DNA of 5,531 nt from Candidatus Aerophobota bacterium (lineage in GTDB: Bacteria; Aerophobota; Aerophobia; Aerophobales; AE-B3A). The first letter of the stretch is position 1; the number at the start of each line of letters is the position of its first letter. Made by a program: the position numbers and the translations under genes. The notes beneath the pieces are model-generated. The model searched no databases. It saw nothing but the letters and a program-made list of their open reading frames with translations, and was not told the origin of the DNA. The stretch is from positions 1-5,531 of the forward strand of contig JAUWXE010000077.1 in the NCBI GenBank assembly GCA_030616535.1, written 5' to 3'. Below, one piece after another: positions 1-5,531 of the stretch.

Positions 1-92
1 AGCTTTTAAATTCTATCTTTTTTGTTGAAAATAATGTGATTTCAAGAGGGGTTATTGATCTTTACTACTTGCTGCTCGGAAAAGGAGGCTAA
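1..92 (+). CDS. Possible C-terminal tail of an unrecognised upstream gene (partial)
   Basis: The frame beginning at position 3 is open from the window edge to a TAA at 90-92 and gives 29 residues, ending in VISRGVIDLYYLLLGKGG. The composition looks protein-like, with mixed hydrophobic and charged residues. In such AT-rich DNA a 29-codon open frame is mildly unlikely by chance, but it is far from proof. I do not recognise the family. The stop lies 67 bases before the GH4 start on the same strand, so the two could share an operon. A purine-rich stretch resembling ribosome binding sites (81-96) spans the stop codon, but no gene starts at a suitable distance behind it. The alternative is that this is plain intergenic DNA. 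Confidence 0.35.
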   Translation, partial: LLNSIFFVENNVISRGVIDLYYLLLGKGG

Positions 93-147
93 GGAGCTAC
101 TTTTACATACAGGATGGGCCTAATTGAAATCTTGTACCTAATTATCC

Positions 148-153
148 AGGAGG
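148..153 (+). promoter_or_regulatory. Ribosome binding site of the GH4 gene
   Basis: AGGAGG is a full Shine-Dalgarno match, with six bases between it and the ATG at 160. It fixes the start of the GH4 gene and leaves the NAD-binding glycine loop at the expected distance from the N-terminus. Confidence 0.85.
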
Positions 154-159
154 CAAAAA

Positions 160-1476
160 ATGCCAAAAATCACTATTATTGGGGCGGGTAGTTTAGTATT
201 CTCTTGTCAATTAATCTGGGATATTCTTTCCTATGCGGAGCTTTCAGAAAGCACAGTTTCTCTTATGGATATTGATGAGGAAAGACTGAATTTCATAGTT
301 CAGCTTGCTCAAAAGATGGTGAAAGACAAAAGAAGAAAAGCAAAAATTGAAGCTAATTTAGATCGCCGGAAGGCACTAAAAGATGCAGATTATGTAATTG
401 TCACCATTGAAGTGGGAGGACTTGATGCCTACCTAAATGATATTAAGATACCTGATAAATATGGAATAAATCAAAATGTGGGTGATACCATAGGCCCTGG
501 GGGTGTATTTAGGGCTTTAAGAACTGTTCCTGTTATGGTAGACATATGCAAGGATATGGAAAAGCTCTGTCCGGACGCCTTTCTTCTTAACTACACCAAT
601 CCTATGGTTATAAACTGCTGGGCCATGAATAAGGTAAGTAAAATTAAAAAAGTAGGCCTTTGCCACAGTGTTCAGGGAACAGCAAGACAACTTGCCTCTT
701 ATATGCAAATTCCCTATGAGGAGTTATCCTACTGGGTAGCCGGGATAAATCACATGGCCTGGTTCCTTGAGCTTAAATGGAAGGGTGAAGATGCCTATCC
801 TATCTTAAGAAAAGTTGCCCAAGATAAGAATCTCTGGGACAGGGTTATTGGAGGATACAAGAAGTTTGGTATGAAGGACATGGTTAGATTTGAAATTATG
901 AAGCACTTTGGCTACTTTGTTACAGAGTCCTCTTATCATATGTCAGAGTATGTCCCTTACTTTCGGAAAAGTGAAAAGCAGATGGAAGAGCTTGGGGTAT
1001 CTTATAGATGGTGGCTCGATTACAAAAAGGCCCCTGATGTGTACATTAAGGAAATAAAGGATCAAATAGCTGGCAAAAAAAAGATTAAGATAGAAAAAAG
1101 CGATGAGTATGCACCGCAAATCATCTATTCTCTTTGGACAGGAAAACCCTGCCGAATAAACGGTAATGTAGAAAACCAAGGAGTGATTACCAATCTTCCT
1201 CGGGGCTCTTGTGTGGAAGTCCCCTGTCTGGTAGACAAAAACGGCATCCATCCCTGCTACGTAGGGGACCTTCCTCCTCAATGTGCAGCTTTAAACAGGA
1301 CAAACATAAACGTACAGGAGCTTGCCGTTCAGGCTGCCTTAACCGGGGACAAAGATGCGCTCTTGCAGGCAGTGGCTCTTGATCCTTTAACTTCCAGTAT
1401 TCTCACCCTTGATGAGATTAAAAAAATGGTGGATGAGATGTTAAAGGCAGAAGCAAGGTACCTGCCAAAGTCTTAA
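160..1476 (+). CDS. Glycoside hydrolase family 4, alpha-galactosidase (MelA-like)
   Basis: A complete 438-residue family GH4 enzyme, close to the usual length of about 430-450. GH4 enzymes cleave glycosides by an NAD-dependent redox and elimination mechanism with a divalent metal, usually Mn2+, and act in the cytoplasm. No signal peptide is seen. The Rossmann loop GAGS is at residues 8-11, and an acidic D-I-D at 37-39 ends the second strand, as expected for NAD. The conserved block QNVGDTIGPGGVFRALRT spans about 105-122 and NYTNPM is at 144-149. The metal ligands are Cys168 in CHSV (168-171) and His198 in GINH. A further conserved block, TESSYHMSEYVPYFRK, is at 255-270. The CHSV motif is the variant linked in this family to alpha-galactosidases and related alpha-glycosidases, rather than to 6-phospho-glucosidases (CDMP or CNVP types). 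The exact sugar (galactose, galacturonate or glucose) cannot be settled from sequence. The gene is AT-rich, unlike the purine genes after it. No transporter or regulator is visible nearby that would name the substrate. Confidence 0.9.
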   Translation: MPKITIIGAGSLVFSCQLIWDILSYAELSESTVSLMDIDEERLNFIVQLAQKMVKDKRRKAKIEANLDRRKALKDADYVIVTIEVGGLDAYLNDIKIPDKYGINQNVGDTIGPGGVFRALRTVPVMVDICKDMEKLCPDAFLLNYTNPMVINCWAMNKVSKIKKVGLCHSVQGTARQLASYMQIPYEELSYWVAGINHMAWFLELKWKGEDAYPILRKVAQDKNLWDRVIGGYKKFGMKDMVRFEIMKHFGYFVTESSYHMSEYVPYFRKSEKQMEELGVSYRWWLDYKKAPDVYIKEIKDQIAGKKKIKIEKSDEYAPQIIYSLWTGKPCRINGNVENQGVITNLPRGSCVEVPCLVDKNGIHPCYVGDLPPQCAALNRTNINVQELAVQAALTGDKDALLQAVALDPLTSSILTLDEIKKMVDEMLKAEARYLPKS

Positions 1477-1520
1477 ATATTTAATCAAGACCATAAAACT
1501 TCTCTCCCAATTTTTGACAT

Positions 1521-1535
1521 TGACCCGCCTGGTCA
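1521..1535. repeat. Short inverted repeat, possible operator
   Basis: TGACC and GGTCA form a perfect 5-base inverted repeat around a 5-base spacer. It lies in the gap between the GH4 gene and purF, just behind a TTGACA hexamer at 1514-1519. No T-run follows, so it is not an intrinsic terminator. The size and symmetry fit a protein-binding half-site pair, but a repeat this short can occur by chance and no regulator is encoded in the window. Confidence 0.25.
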
Positions 1536-1607
1536 CTCCAGCTTCGAGAAAATTTTGAGGTAGCCACCTGTTACTGACACCGGCCTTCTGGAAGGGATCT
1601 TTTCAAT

Positions 1608-1636
1608 TTGACAGGGGTGGGCGGAAGTTATAAAAT
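1608..1636 (+). promoter_or_regulatory. Sigma70-type promoter of purF-purM
   Basis: A perfect -35 hexamer TTGACA (1608-1613) is followed after exactly 17 bases by TAAAAT (1631-1636), five of six matches to the -10 consensus. Transcription would start near 1642-1644, only about 13-15 bases before the purF start codon, so the mRNA would begin at or just before the ribosome binding site. This is a prediction from sequence only. The close fit of both boxes and the spacing directly before an operon make it likely. Such a short leader leaves no room for a riboswitch or attenuator downstream of this start site. Confidence 0.6.
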
Positions 1637-1643
1637 AACCGAA

Positions 1644-1648
1644 GGAGG
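1644..1648 (+). promoter_or_regulatory. Ribosome binding site deciding the TTG start of purF
   Basis: GGAGG lies eight bases before the TTG at 1657. An in-frame TAA at 1636-1638 rules out an earlier start, and there is no ATG or GTG between that stop and the conserved Cys codon. The site therefore supports TTG as the real initiation codon. Confidence 0.8.
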
Positions 1649-1656
1649 ATAGTATC

Positions 1657-3048
1657 TTGCACGAAGAATGCGGCATCTTCGGGATCTATAATCATCGCCA
1701 GGCAGCCAGGCTGACTTACCTCGGACTCTACGCTCTTCAACACCGGGGACAGGAGAGTGCCGGAATAGTCTCTTCAGATGGATTTAATGTGGCTGCTCAT
1801 CGGGGAATGGGCTTGGTAGACGCAGTTTTTAATGATGAGGTATTAAGGTCTCTTCCTGGCCATCTGGCTATCGGGCATAATCGTTATTCAACCATGGGAT
1901 CAACTAGCCTGACCAACACGCAGCCCTTGCTGGTGAGTTTTTTTGGAGAGGGAATCGCTCTTTCTCACAACGGAAATCTTATCAATTCTCAAGAGCTACG
2001 AGAAGAACTTGAATCAGGGGGATCGATTTTTCAGTCCACCATGGATACCGAGATCATCGTCCATTTACTCACCAGGTTTGCCAAATCTCTGGGGAAAAGG
2101 CAGGCTCTTTTGGAGGCTTTAAGGCGAGTAAAAGGCGCCTACTCCCTCCTTCTTCTTTCTGATCATGAACTTATTGGAGCCCGAGACCCCCAGGGATTTC
2201 GCCCCCTCGTTTTGGGCAGGTTGGGGAGGAGTTTTTTTCTGGCTTCAGAGACTTGTGCCTTTGACCTTCTGGGAGTGAAATACCTAAGAGAAGTAGCGCC
2301 GGGGGAGATGCTGGTGATAGGAAAAGAGGGGTTAAAATCTTTCTCTCTGGGACCAAAGGAAAGAATTGCCCAGTGTATCTTCGAGCATATCTACTTTGCC
2401 CGTCCTGATAGTCTGGTCTTTGGAGAGAGTGTTCATAAGGTAAGGGAGAGATTAGGAAGGCGCCTGGCTCAGGAGAAACCATCCCGGGCAGATCTGGTCA
2501 TTCCGGTTCCGGATTCAGGAGTCTCGGCCTCCTTAGGCTACGCTCGAGAGAGCAACATTCCCTATGGTATGGGATTAACCAGAAATCACTATATAGGAAG
2601 AACCTTCATCCAACCCATCCAGATCATTCGGGACATGGAAGTGAAGATAAAGTTAAATCCGATCCGCGACGTCCTCCAGGGGAAAAGAATTGCTCTGGTG
2701 GATGATTCTATCGTCCGAGGCACCACTTCCAGGAAGATAATTCGCCTCTTGAGAGAGGGAGGGGCAAAAGAGGTTCACTTCCGTATCTCCTCTCCCCCCA
2801 TTAAATTCCCCTGCTTTTTTGGAATTGATACCCCGGTTCAAAGAGAACTTATCGCTTCCTCTCACAGTGTAGAGCAGATAAGACAAAAGCTGGGGGCAGA
2901 TAGTCTGGGGTACCTGAGTTTAGAAGGTCTTTTGAGTTGCGTCAAGAATCCGAAGAATTATTGTACTGCCTGCTTTAGCGGTGACTATCCTCTCAAGGTT
3001 CGTCCCCGCACCAAGTATATATTTGAGACCAAAAGGGTGAGTTCGTAG
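1657..3048 (+). CDS. purF: Amidophosphoribosyltransferase PurF
   Basis: Catalyses the first committed step of purine synthesis in the cytoplasm: PRPP plus glutamine gives 5-phosphoribosylamine. The protein has 463 residues, near the roughly 470 of the Bacillus type. Translation starts at TTG, giving a tiny propeptide M-H-E-E before Cys5, the N-terminal nucleophile of the glutaminase domain after processing. Glutaminase-domain motifs are RGQESAGI (30-37), GHNRYSTMG (73-81), SHNGN (103-107), and D130 in STMDTE. The phosphoribosyltransferase domain carries the PRPP loop VDDSIVRGTTS at 348-358. Cys240, Cys386, Cys436 and Cys439 match the four ligands of the [4Fe-4S] cluster known from B. subtilis PurF, where the cluster makes the enzyme oxygen-sensitive. 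The first two fall at positions 236 and 382 in mature numbering, as in B. subtilis. It is first in a two-gene operon with purM. All key residues are present, so it should be active. Confidence 0.97.
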   Translation: MHEECGIFGIYNHRQAARLTYLGLYALQHRGQESAGIVSSDGFNVAAHRGMGLVDAVFNDEVLRSLPGHLAIGHNRYSTMGSTSLTNTQPLLVSFFGEGIALSHNGNLINSQELREELESGGSIFQSTMDTEIIVHLLTRFAKSLGKRQALLEALRRVKGAYSLLLLSDHELIGARDPQGFRPLVLGRLGRSFFLASETCAFDLLGVKYLREVAPGEMLVIGKEGLKSFSLGPKERIAQCIFEHIYFARPDSLVFGESVHKVRERLGRRLAQEKPSRADLVIPVPDSGVSASLGYARESNIPYGMGLTRNHYIGRTFIQPIQIIRDMEVKIKLNPIRDVLQGKRIALVDDSIVRGTTSRKIIRLLREGGAKEVHFRISSPPIKFPCFFGIDTPVQRELIASSHSVEQIRQKLGADSLGYLSLEGLLSCVKNPKNYCTACFSGDYPLKVRPRTKYIFETKRVSS

Positions 3049-3058
3049 AAAAATAAAA

Positions 3059-4117
3059 ATGGAAGAGGAATCACTCACTTATCGTCAAACCGGGGTGGAT
3101 ATAGAAAAAGGGGAAAAATTTAGTCAATGGATAAAAAATAAAATCACCTCTTTCACGGGAGCTCAGGTTCTCTGTGCAAAAGGAGGATTCGCTGGCCTTT
3201 ACTCCTTGGGCAGATCCCGCTACAAACATCCCGTTCTGGTGGCCACCACCGATGGAGTGGGCACCAAACTGAAGATCGCCCAAAAGTTGCATCAACACCA
3301 TACCGTGGGGATAGATCTGGTAGCTATGTGCGTAAACGATCTTCTCACCCAGGGAGCAAGGCCTTTATTTTTCCTGGATTACCTGGCCACGGGTAAACTT
3401 TCCTTGTCGGTGGGCAAAGAAATTGTCAGGGGAATAATCGAGGGATGCAAGAAAGCCGAGTGTACCCTTTTGGGAGGAGAAACAGCCGAGATGCCTTCAT
3501 TTTATGGGGAAGGAGAGTATGATCTGGCAGGATTTGCGGTAGGAATAGTGGAAAAGGAGAATCTGGACATTGGCTCACTAATTAAGCCTGGCCATAAGAT
3601 CATCGGTCTTCCTTCTTCAGGCCTTCATTCTAATGGGTTCTCCCTGGTGAGGAAGATATTTTTTGAGAAAAAAAGTTATCGCCTTACCGATAGAATAAAG
3701 ACTCTGGGCCGAACTCTGGGAGAAGAATTAATAGAACCTACCCGCATCTATACCCACCCTATCCTTTATCTGGCATCCAGATTCAAAATCAAGGGGATTG
3801 CCCACATTACTGGAGGAGGGCTGATAAGAAACATTGGCCGGATCCTTCCCTCCGGATGCAAGGCTCAAATTTACCAGGGTAGCTGGAAGCCTCATTCCAT
3901 TTTCAGACTCATTCAAAAAGAGGGAAGAGTAGGGGAAGAAGAGATGTTTCGGGTGTTCAATATGGGAATGGGGATGGTCCTCATAATCTCACCAGTCGAG
4001 GAAAAACCCATCCTTAAAGCTCTTTCTGATCAGGGTGAAAAGGCAAAGATTATCGGAGAAATTGCTGAAGGCAAAAGAGACGTCCAGATAAAAAAAGCCT
4101 TGCCAGATCGTAGGTGA
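3059..4117 (+). CDS. purM: Phosphoribosylformylglycinamidine cyclo-ligase PurM (AIR synthetase)
   Basis: Uses ATP to close the imidazole ring, converting FGAM to AIR, the fifth step of purine synthesis. The 352-residue length is normal for this enzyme. Family motifs in order: TYRQTGVDIEKG near the N-terminus (7-18), TTDGVGTK (63-70), GIDLVAMCVNDLL with GARPLFFLDY after it, GGETAEMP (139-146), GLPSSGLHSNGFSL, PTRIYTHP, ITGGGLIRNIGR, and EEMFRVFNMGMGMV near the C-terminus. The start at ATG 3059 keeps the conserved N-terminal block whole. It lies 10 bases after the purF stop, so the two genes are surely co-transcribed. No good Shine-Dalgarno sequence precedes the ATG; translation may depend on ribosomes finishing purF. 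Where many bacteria carry purN or other pur genes next, this locus ends and meets a gene on the opposite strand. Confidence 0.97.
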   Translation: MEEESLTYRQTGVDIEKGEKFSQWIKNKITSFTGAQVLCAKGGFAGLYSLGRSRYKHPVLVATTDGVGTKLKIAQKLHQHHTVGIDLVAMCVNDLLTQGARPLFFLDYLATGKLSLSVGKEIVRGIIEGCKKAECTLLGGETAEMPSFYGEGEYDLAGFAVGIVEKENLDIGSLIKPGHKIIGLPSSGLHSNGFSLVRKIFFEKKSYRLTDRIKTLGRTLGEELIEPTRIYTHPILYLASRFKIKGIAHITGGGLIRNIGRILPSGCKAQIYQGSWKPHSIFRLIQKEGRVGEEEMFRVFNMGMGMVLIISPVEEKPILKALSDQGEKAKIIGEIAEGKRDVQIKKALPDRR

Positions 4118-4178
4118 AAGCTATCCGACTTCGCTCTCCCTGGGCCAACCAGCCCTGATAGTAGACCTTAGTTGTGAG

Positions 4179-5153
4179 TCAATCGTCATGGAGCAAGTGA
4201 GAGATGAGCTCGTCCAGGCGTGCCCTGGCGGCGCAGCAGACCTTATCGGCCGCGCCGTAGAAGACGAGGAGCTCGTCGCCGATGACCTCTGCCCCTTCAG
4301 GAAAGACGACGTTGGGGACGTCGCCCTCACGCTCGTATCCCTCCTCTGGCTCCAGGATCGGCTCCACTGTGCGGGCAAGGACCCTCCAGGGCTTCTCCAG
4401 ATCCAGGAGGACCGCCCCGGCCCGGTAGACGTGGTCGGGGTCAACGCCGTGGTAGATGAGCAGCCAGCCCGCCTCGGTCTTGATGGGTGGTGGCCCGGCG
4501 CCGATCTTCTTGCCCTCCCACGGCTGCTCTGGTTCCATGATCACTTTGTGGTCGTACATCCTGCCGGGTAGTTCGTCGAGGAAGGCGAAGCAGATGCTGG
4601 GTCGCTCCACCGGATAGCCAGGGCCGATCCAGTTGCCCGGCCTGTGGATGGCCGCGTACCTCCTCTGGATTTTCTCAGGGAAGAGCACCACGTCCCGCTC
4701 ATCGGCGTCGTATGGAGTGATGATGCCAAGCCTGGTGAATTGGCGGAAATCCTCCACCCTAGCTAGGGCCGTCCTGGGTCCAGCCGTCTCTGGCTTAGGG
4801 ATGCCTAGTCGCCTTCGCACGGCACTCGGGGGGCTTGGTGTAGGGGTGACCACGTAGGTCAGGTAGAGTTCATTGTCTATCTCAGTGAACCTCGGGTCCT
4901 CGATGGACATCTCCCACAGTTTGATGTCAGGGCTGAAGATGGGCTCCTCGGACCGCTCCAGCAGGTTTAGGTCCTCATCGAAGGTGGCATAGCCCAGGCG
5001 AGATATGTAATCAACGTAATCCCCCACTGCTCGGTAGAAGACATGGATTTTGCCATTCTTGTATGCGGTAGCACAGTTGAAGACGGCGATTGATTCCCAT
5101 GCGTCCCCCCTGGGTTCTAGAACGGGATTTCCCTCATAACGCTTCAATTTCAT
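4179..5153 (-). CDS. Glycoside hydrolase family 130 protein, likely beta-mannoside phosphorylase
   Basis: A complete 324-residue protein of the five-bladed beta-propeller family GH130, at the usual length of about 300-340. Family members mostly phosphorolyse beta-mannosides, such as beta-1,4-manno-oligosaccharides or Man-GlcNAc, to mannose 1-phosphate. A smaller group hydrolyses beta-1,2-mannosides. Visible motifs: RYEGNPVL at the N-terminus (5-12), VFYRAVGD (38-45), EDPRFT (85-90) with Asp86 as the likely proton donor, DVVLFPEK (154-161), AAIHRP (167-172), GAGPPPIKT (218-226), YHGV (234-237), and DVPNVVFP (278-285) near the end. Basic residues in LFPEK, HRP and YHG are those expected to hold phosphate in phosphorylases, which favours phosphorolysis. 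There is no signal peptide, so it should act in the cytoplasm. GGAGG precedes the ATG. The gene is much richer in GC than its neighbours, especially in its 3' half. The exact linkage and substrate cannot be read from sequence. Confidence 0.88.
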   Translation of the reverse strand: MKLKRYEGNPVLEPRGDAWESIAVFNCATAYKNGKIHVFYRAVGDYVDYISRLGYATFDEDLNLLERSEEPIFSPDIKLWEMSIEDPRFTEIDNELYLTYVVTPTPSPPSAVRRRLGIPKPETAGPRTALARVEDFRQFTRLGIITPYDADERDVVLFPEKIQRRYAAIHRPGNWIGPGYPVERPSICFAFLDELPGRMYDHKVIMEPEQPWEGKKIGAGPPPIKTEAGWLLIYHGVDPDHVYRAGAVLLDLEKPWRVLARTVEPILEPEEGYEREGDVPNVVFPEGAEVIGDELLVFYGAADKVCCAARARLDELISHLLHDD

Positions 5154-5162
5154 GGCTATCTT

Positions 5163-5167
5163 CCTCC
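5163..5167 (-). promoter_or_regulatory. Ribosome binding site of the GH130 gene
   Basis: On the minus strand this reads GGAGG (within AAGGGAGGAA), nine bases before the ATG ending at 5153. It supports the chosen GH130 start, which also places the conserved RYEGNPVL block right at the N-terminus, as in the family. Confidence 0.8.
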
Positions 5168-5196
5168 CTTAATTTGGCGAATTTTTTCATTTACCT

Positions 5197-5216
5197 CTTT
5201 CTGTTTAGGCAGAAAG
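5197..5216 (-). repeat. Inverted repeat between the glycosyltransferase and GH130 genes
   Basis: CTTTCTG and CAGAAAG form a perfect 7-base inverted repeat around a 6-base loop, in the 115-base gap between the two minus-strand genes. In the minus-strand transcript the hairpin would sit about 40 bases before the GH130 start. It is not followed by a U-run on either strand, so it is a poor intrinsic terminator. It could be an mRNA-processing or stability hairpin, or a binding site for a regulator. A weaker repeat of related sequence (GAAAG...CTTTC, about 5227-5241) lies further upstream in the same gap. Confidence 0.4.
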
Positions 5217-5268
5217 GAATTATTACGAAAGGTTCTCTTTCCGCTGATGTAGCTTGCTGTAGAGTAAT

Positions 5269-5531
5269 TCACTTGGCCAACAGGGAATCGAACAGTCTTA
5301 CGTATTCACCAGTTACTTTCTCAGCAGAGTTCTCTTTCACGTGTCTTTCCGCTTCTTTTATCGTTCTGCTGACAAAATTGCTATTTTCAAATATCCCGAT
5401 CAACTTATCCTTCAACTGATAAAGGTTAGAATATTTTATGACCTCGTTTTTCAGCATCTCAACGTATCTAGTTGCGGTCGTTACTATTGGAGTTAAGGAC
5501 CCCAAACACATATGGATGGCACTTGAAACCA
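5269..5531 (-). CDS. Probable GT4-type glycosyltransferase, C-terminal fragment (partial)
   Basis: The frame stays open to the window edge, beyond the first internal Met, so the gene starts outside the window; 86 residues are visible. The visible part begins VSSAIHMCLGSLTPIVTTAT, which resembles the donor-nucleotide region near the C-terminus of GT-B fold, family 4 glycosyltransferases (pattern: small residues, then LGxxTPIVT). A helical charged tail follows, with an ENSAEKV segment like the common 'xxxSWEKVA' end of these proteins. The enzyme would transfer a sugar from a nucleotide donor, but donor and acceptor cannot be told from this piece. It lies 115 bases upstream of the GH130 gene on the same strand, so joint transcription is plausible. 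The DNA is AT-rich, unlike the GH130 gene. The family call rests on a short C-terminal match, so it is moderately sure. Confidence 0.65.
   Translation of the reverse strand, partial: VSSAIHMCLGSLTPIVTTATRYVEMLKNEVIKYSNLYQLKDKLIGIFENSNFVSRTIKEAERHVKENSAEKVTGEYVRLFDSLLAK

Noticed and set aside
114..194. 26-codon plus-strand frame from the ATG at 114, overlapping the GH4 start
   Set aside because: The nearest ribosome-site-like sequence is 17 bases away and the peptide looks like chance.
943..1281. 112-residue minus-strand open frame inside the GH4 gene
   Set aside because: The GH4 reading frame is fully supported by motifs on both sides, and the antisense frame shows no recognisable domain or start signal.
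1584..1604. CCTTC-GAAGG hairpin with following TCTTTTC as a terminator of the GH4 gene
   Set aside because: The stem is only four to five pairs with a tiny loop and a broken T-run, over 100 bases after the GH4 stop; too weak to call.
2171..2482. 103-residue minus-strand open frame inside purF
   Set aside because: It lies wholly within conserved purF sequence and is a proline- and leucine-rich antisense shadow.
3095..3097. GTG as an alternative purM start
   Set aside because: It would remove the conserved TYRQTG block at the N-terminus and has no better ribosome binding site at the right distance.
4142..4155. GGGC-N6-GCCC hairpin as a bidirectional terminator between purM and GH130
   Set aside because: Four base pairs and no T-run on either strand; not enough for an intrinsic terminator.
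4188..4571. 127-residue plus-strand open frame opposite the GH130 gene
   Set aside because: It is a shadow of the GC-rich GH130 coding sequence: no ribosome binding site, low-quality composition, and the opposite strand holds a clear family match.
5090..5419. 109-residue plus-strand open frame across the GT4-GH130 gap
   Set aside because: It runs antisense to the GH130 start, its ribosome binding site and the glycosyltransferase end, all of which are better supported.

Overview
The window is a bacterial-type chromosomal segment, probably from an uncultured or poorly characterised anaerobe. It carries three plus-strand genes followed by two minus-strand genes that converge on them. Support for a bacterium: Shine-Dalgarno sites, a sigma70-type promoter, a TTG start, and a purF that keeps its processed N-terminal Cys and the four cysteines of a [4Fe-4S] cluster, as in the Bacillus-type enzyme. 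The sequence alone does not place it in a phylum.

Layout. Positions 1-92 may hold the last codons of an unrecognised plus-strand gene. Positions 160-1476 encode a complete glycoside hydrolase family 4 enzyme (NAD- and metal-dependent, alpha-galactosidase MelA-like). A 180-base gap follows, with a short inverted repeat and a good promoter directly in front of purF. purF (1657-3048) and purM (3059-4117) lie 10 bases apart and form a small purine-synthesis operon, covering the first and fifth steps to IMP. A 61-base gap with no recognisable terminator separates purM from a convergent GH130 family gene (4179-5153, minus), a likely beta-mannoside phosphorylase. Upstream of it on the same strand is the C-terminal end of a probable GT4 glycosyltransferase, cut by the window edge.

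The genes fall into a purine block (purF-purM) flanked by unrelated carbohydrate genes. The GT4/GH130 pair is the most suggestive arrangement, because a glycosyltransferase next to a phosphorylase could make and recycle one mannose-containing glycan or glycoside; this is inference. Base composition is patchy. Counted 60-base blocks give about 32% GC in the GH4 gene, 48-60% in the purine genes, 70% near the 3' end of the GH130 gene falling to 45% at its 5' end, and 33% in the glycosyltransferase. No RNA gene, CRISPR array, insertion sequence or clear new system was found.
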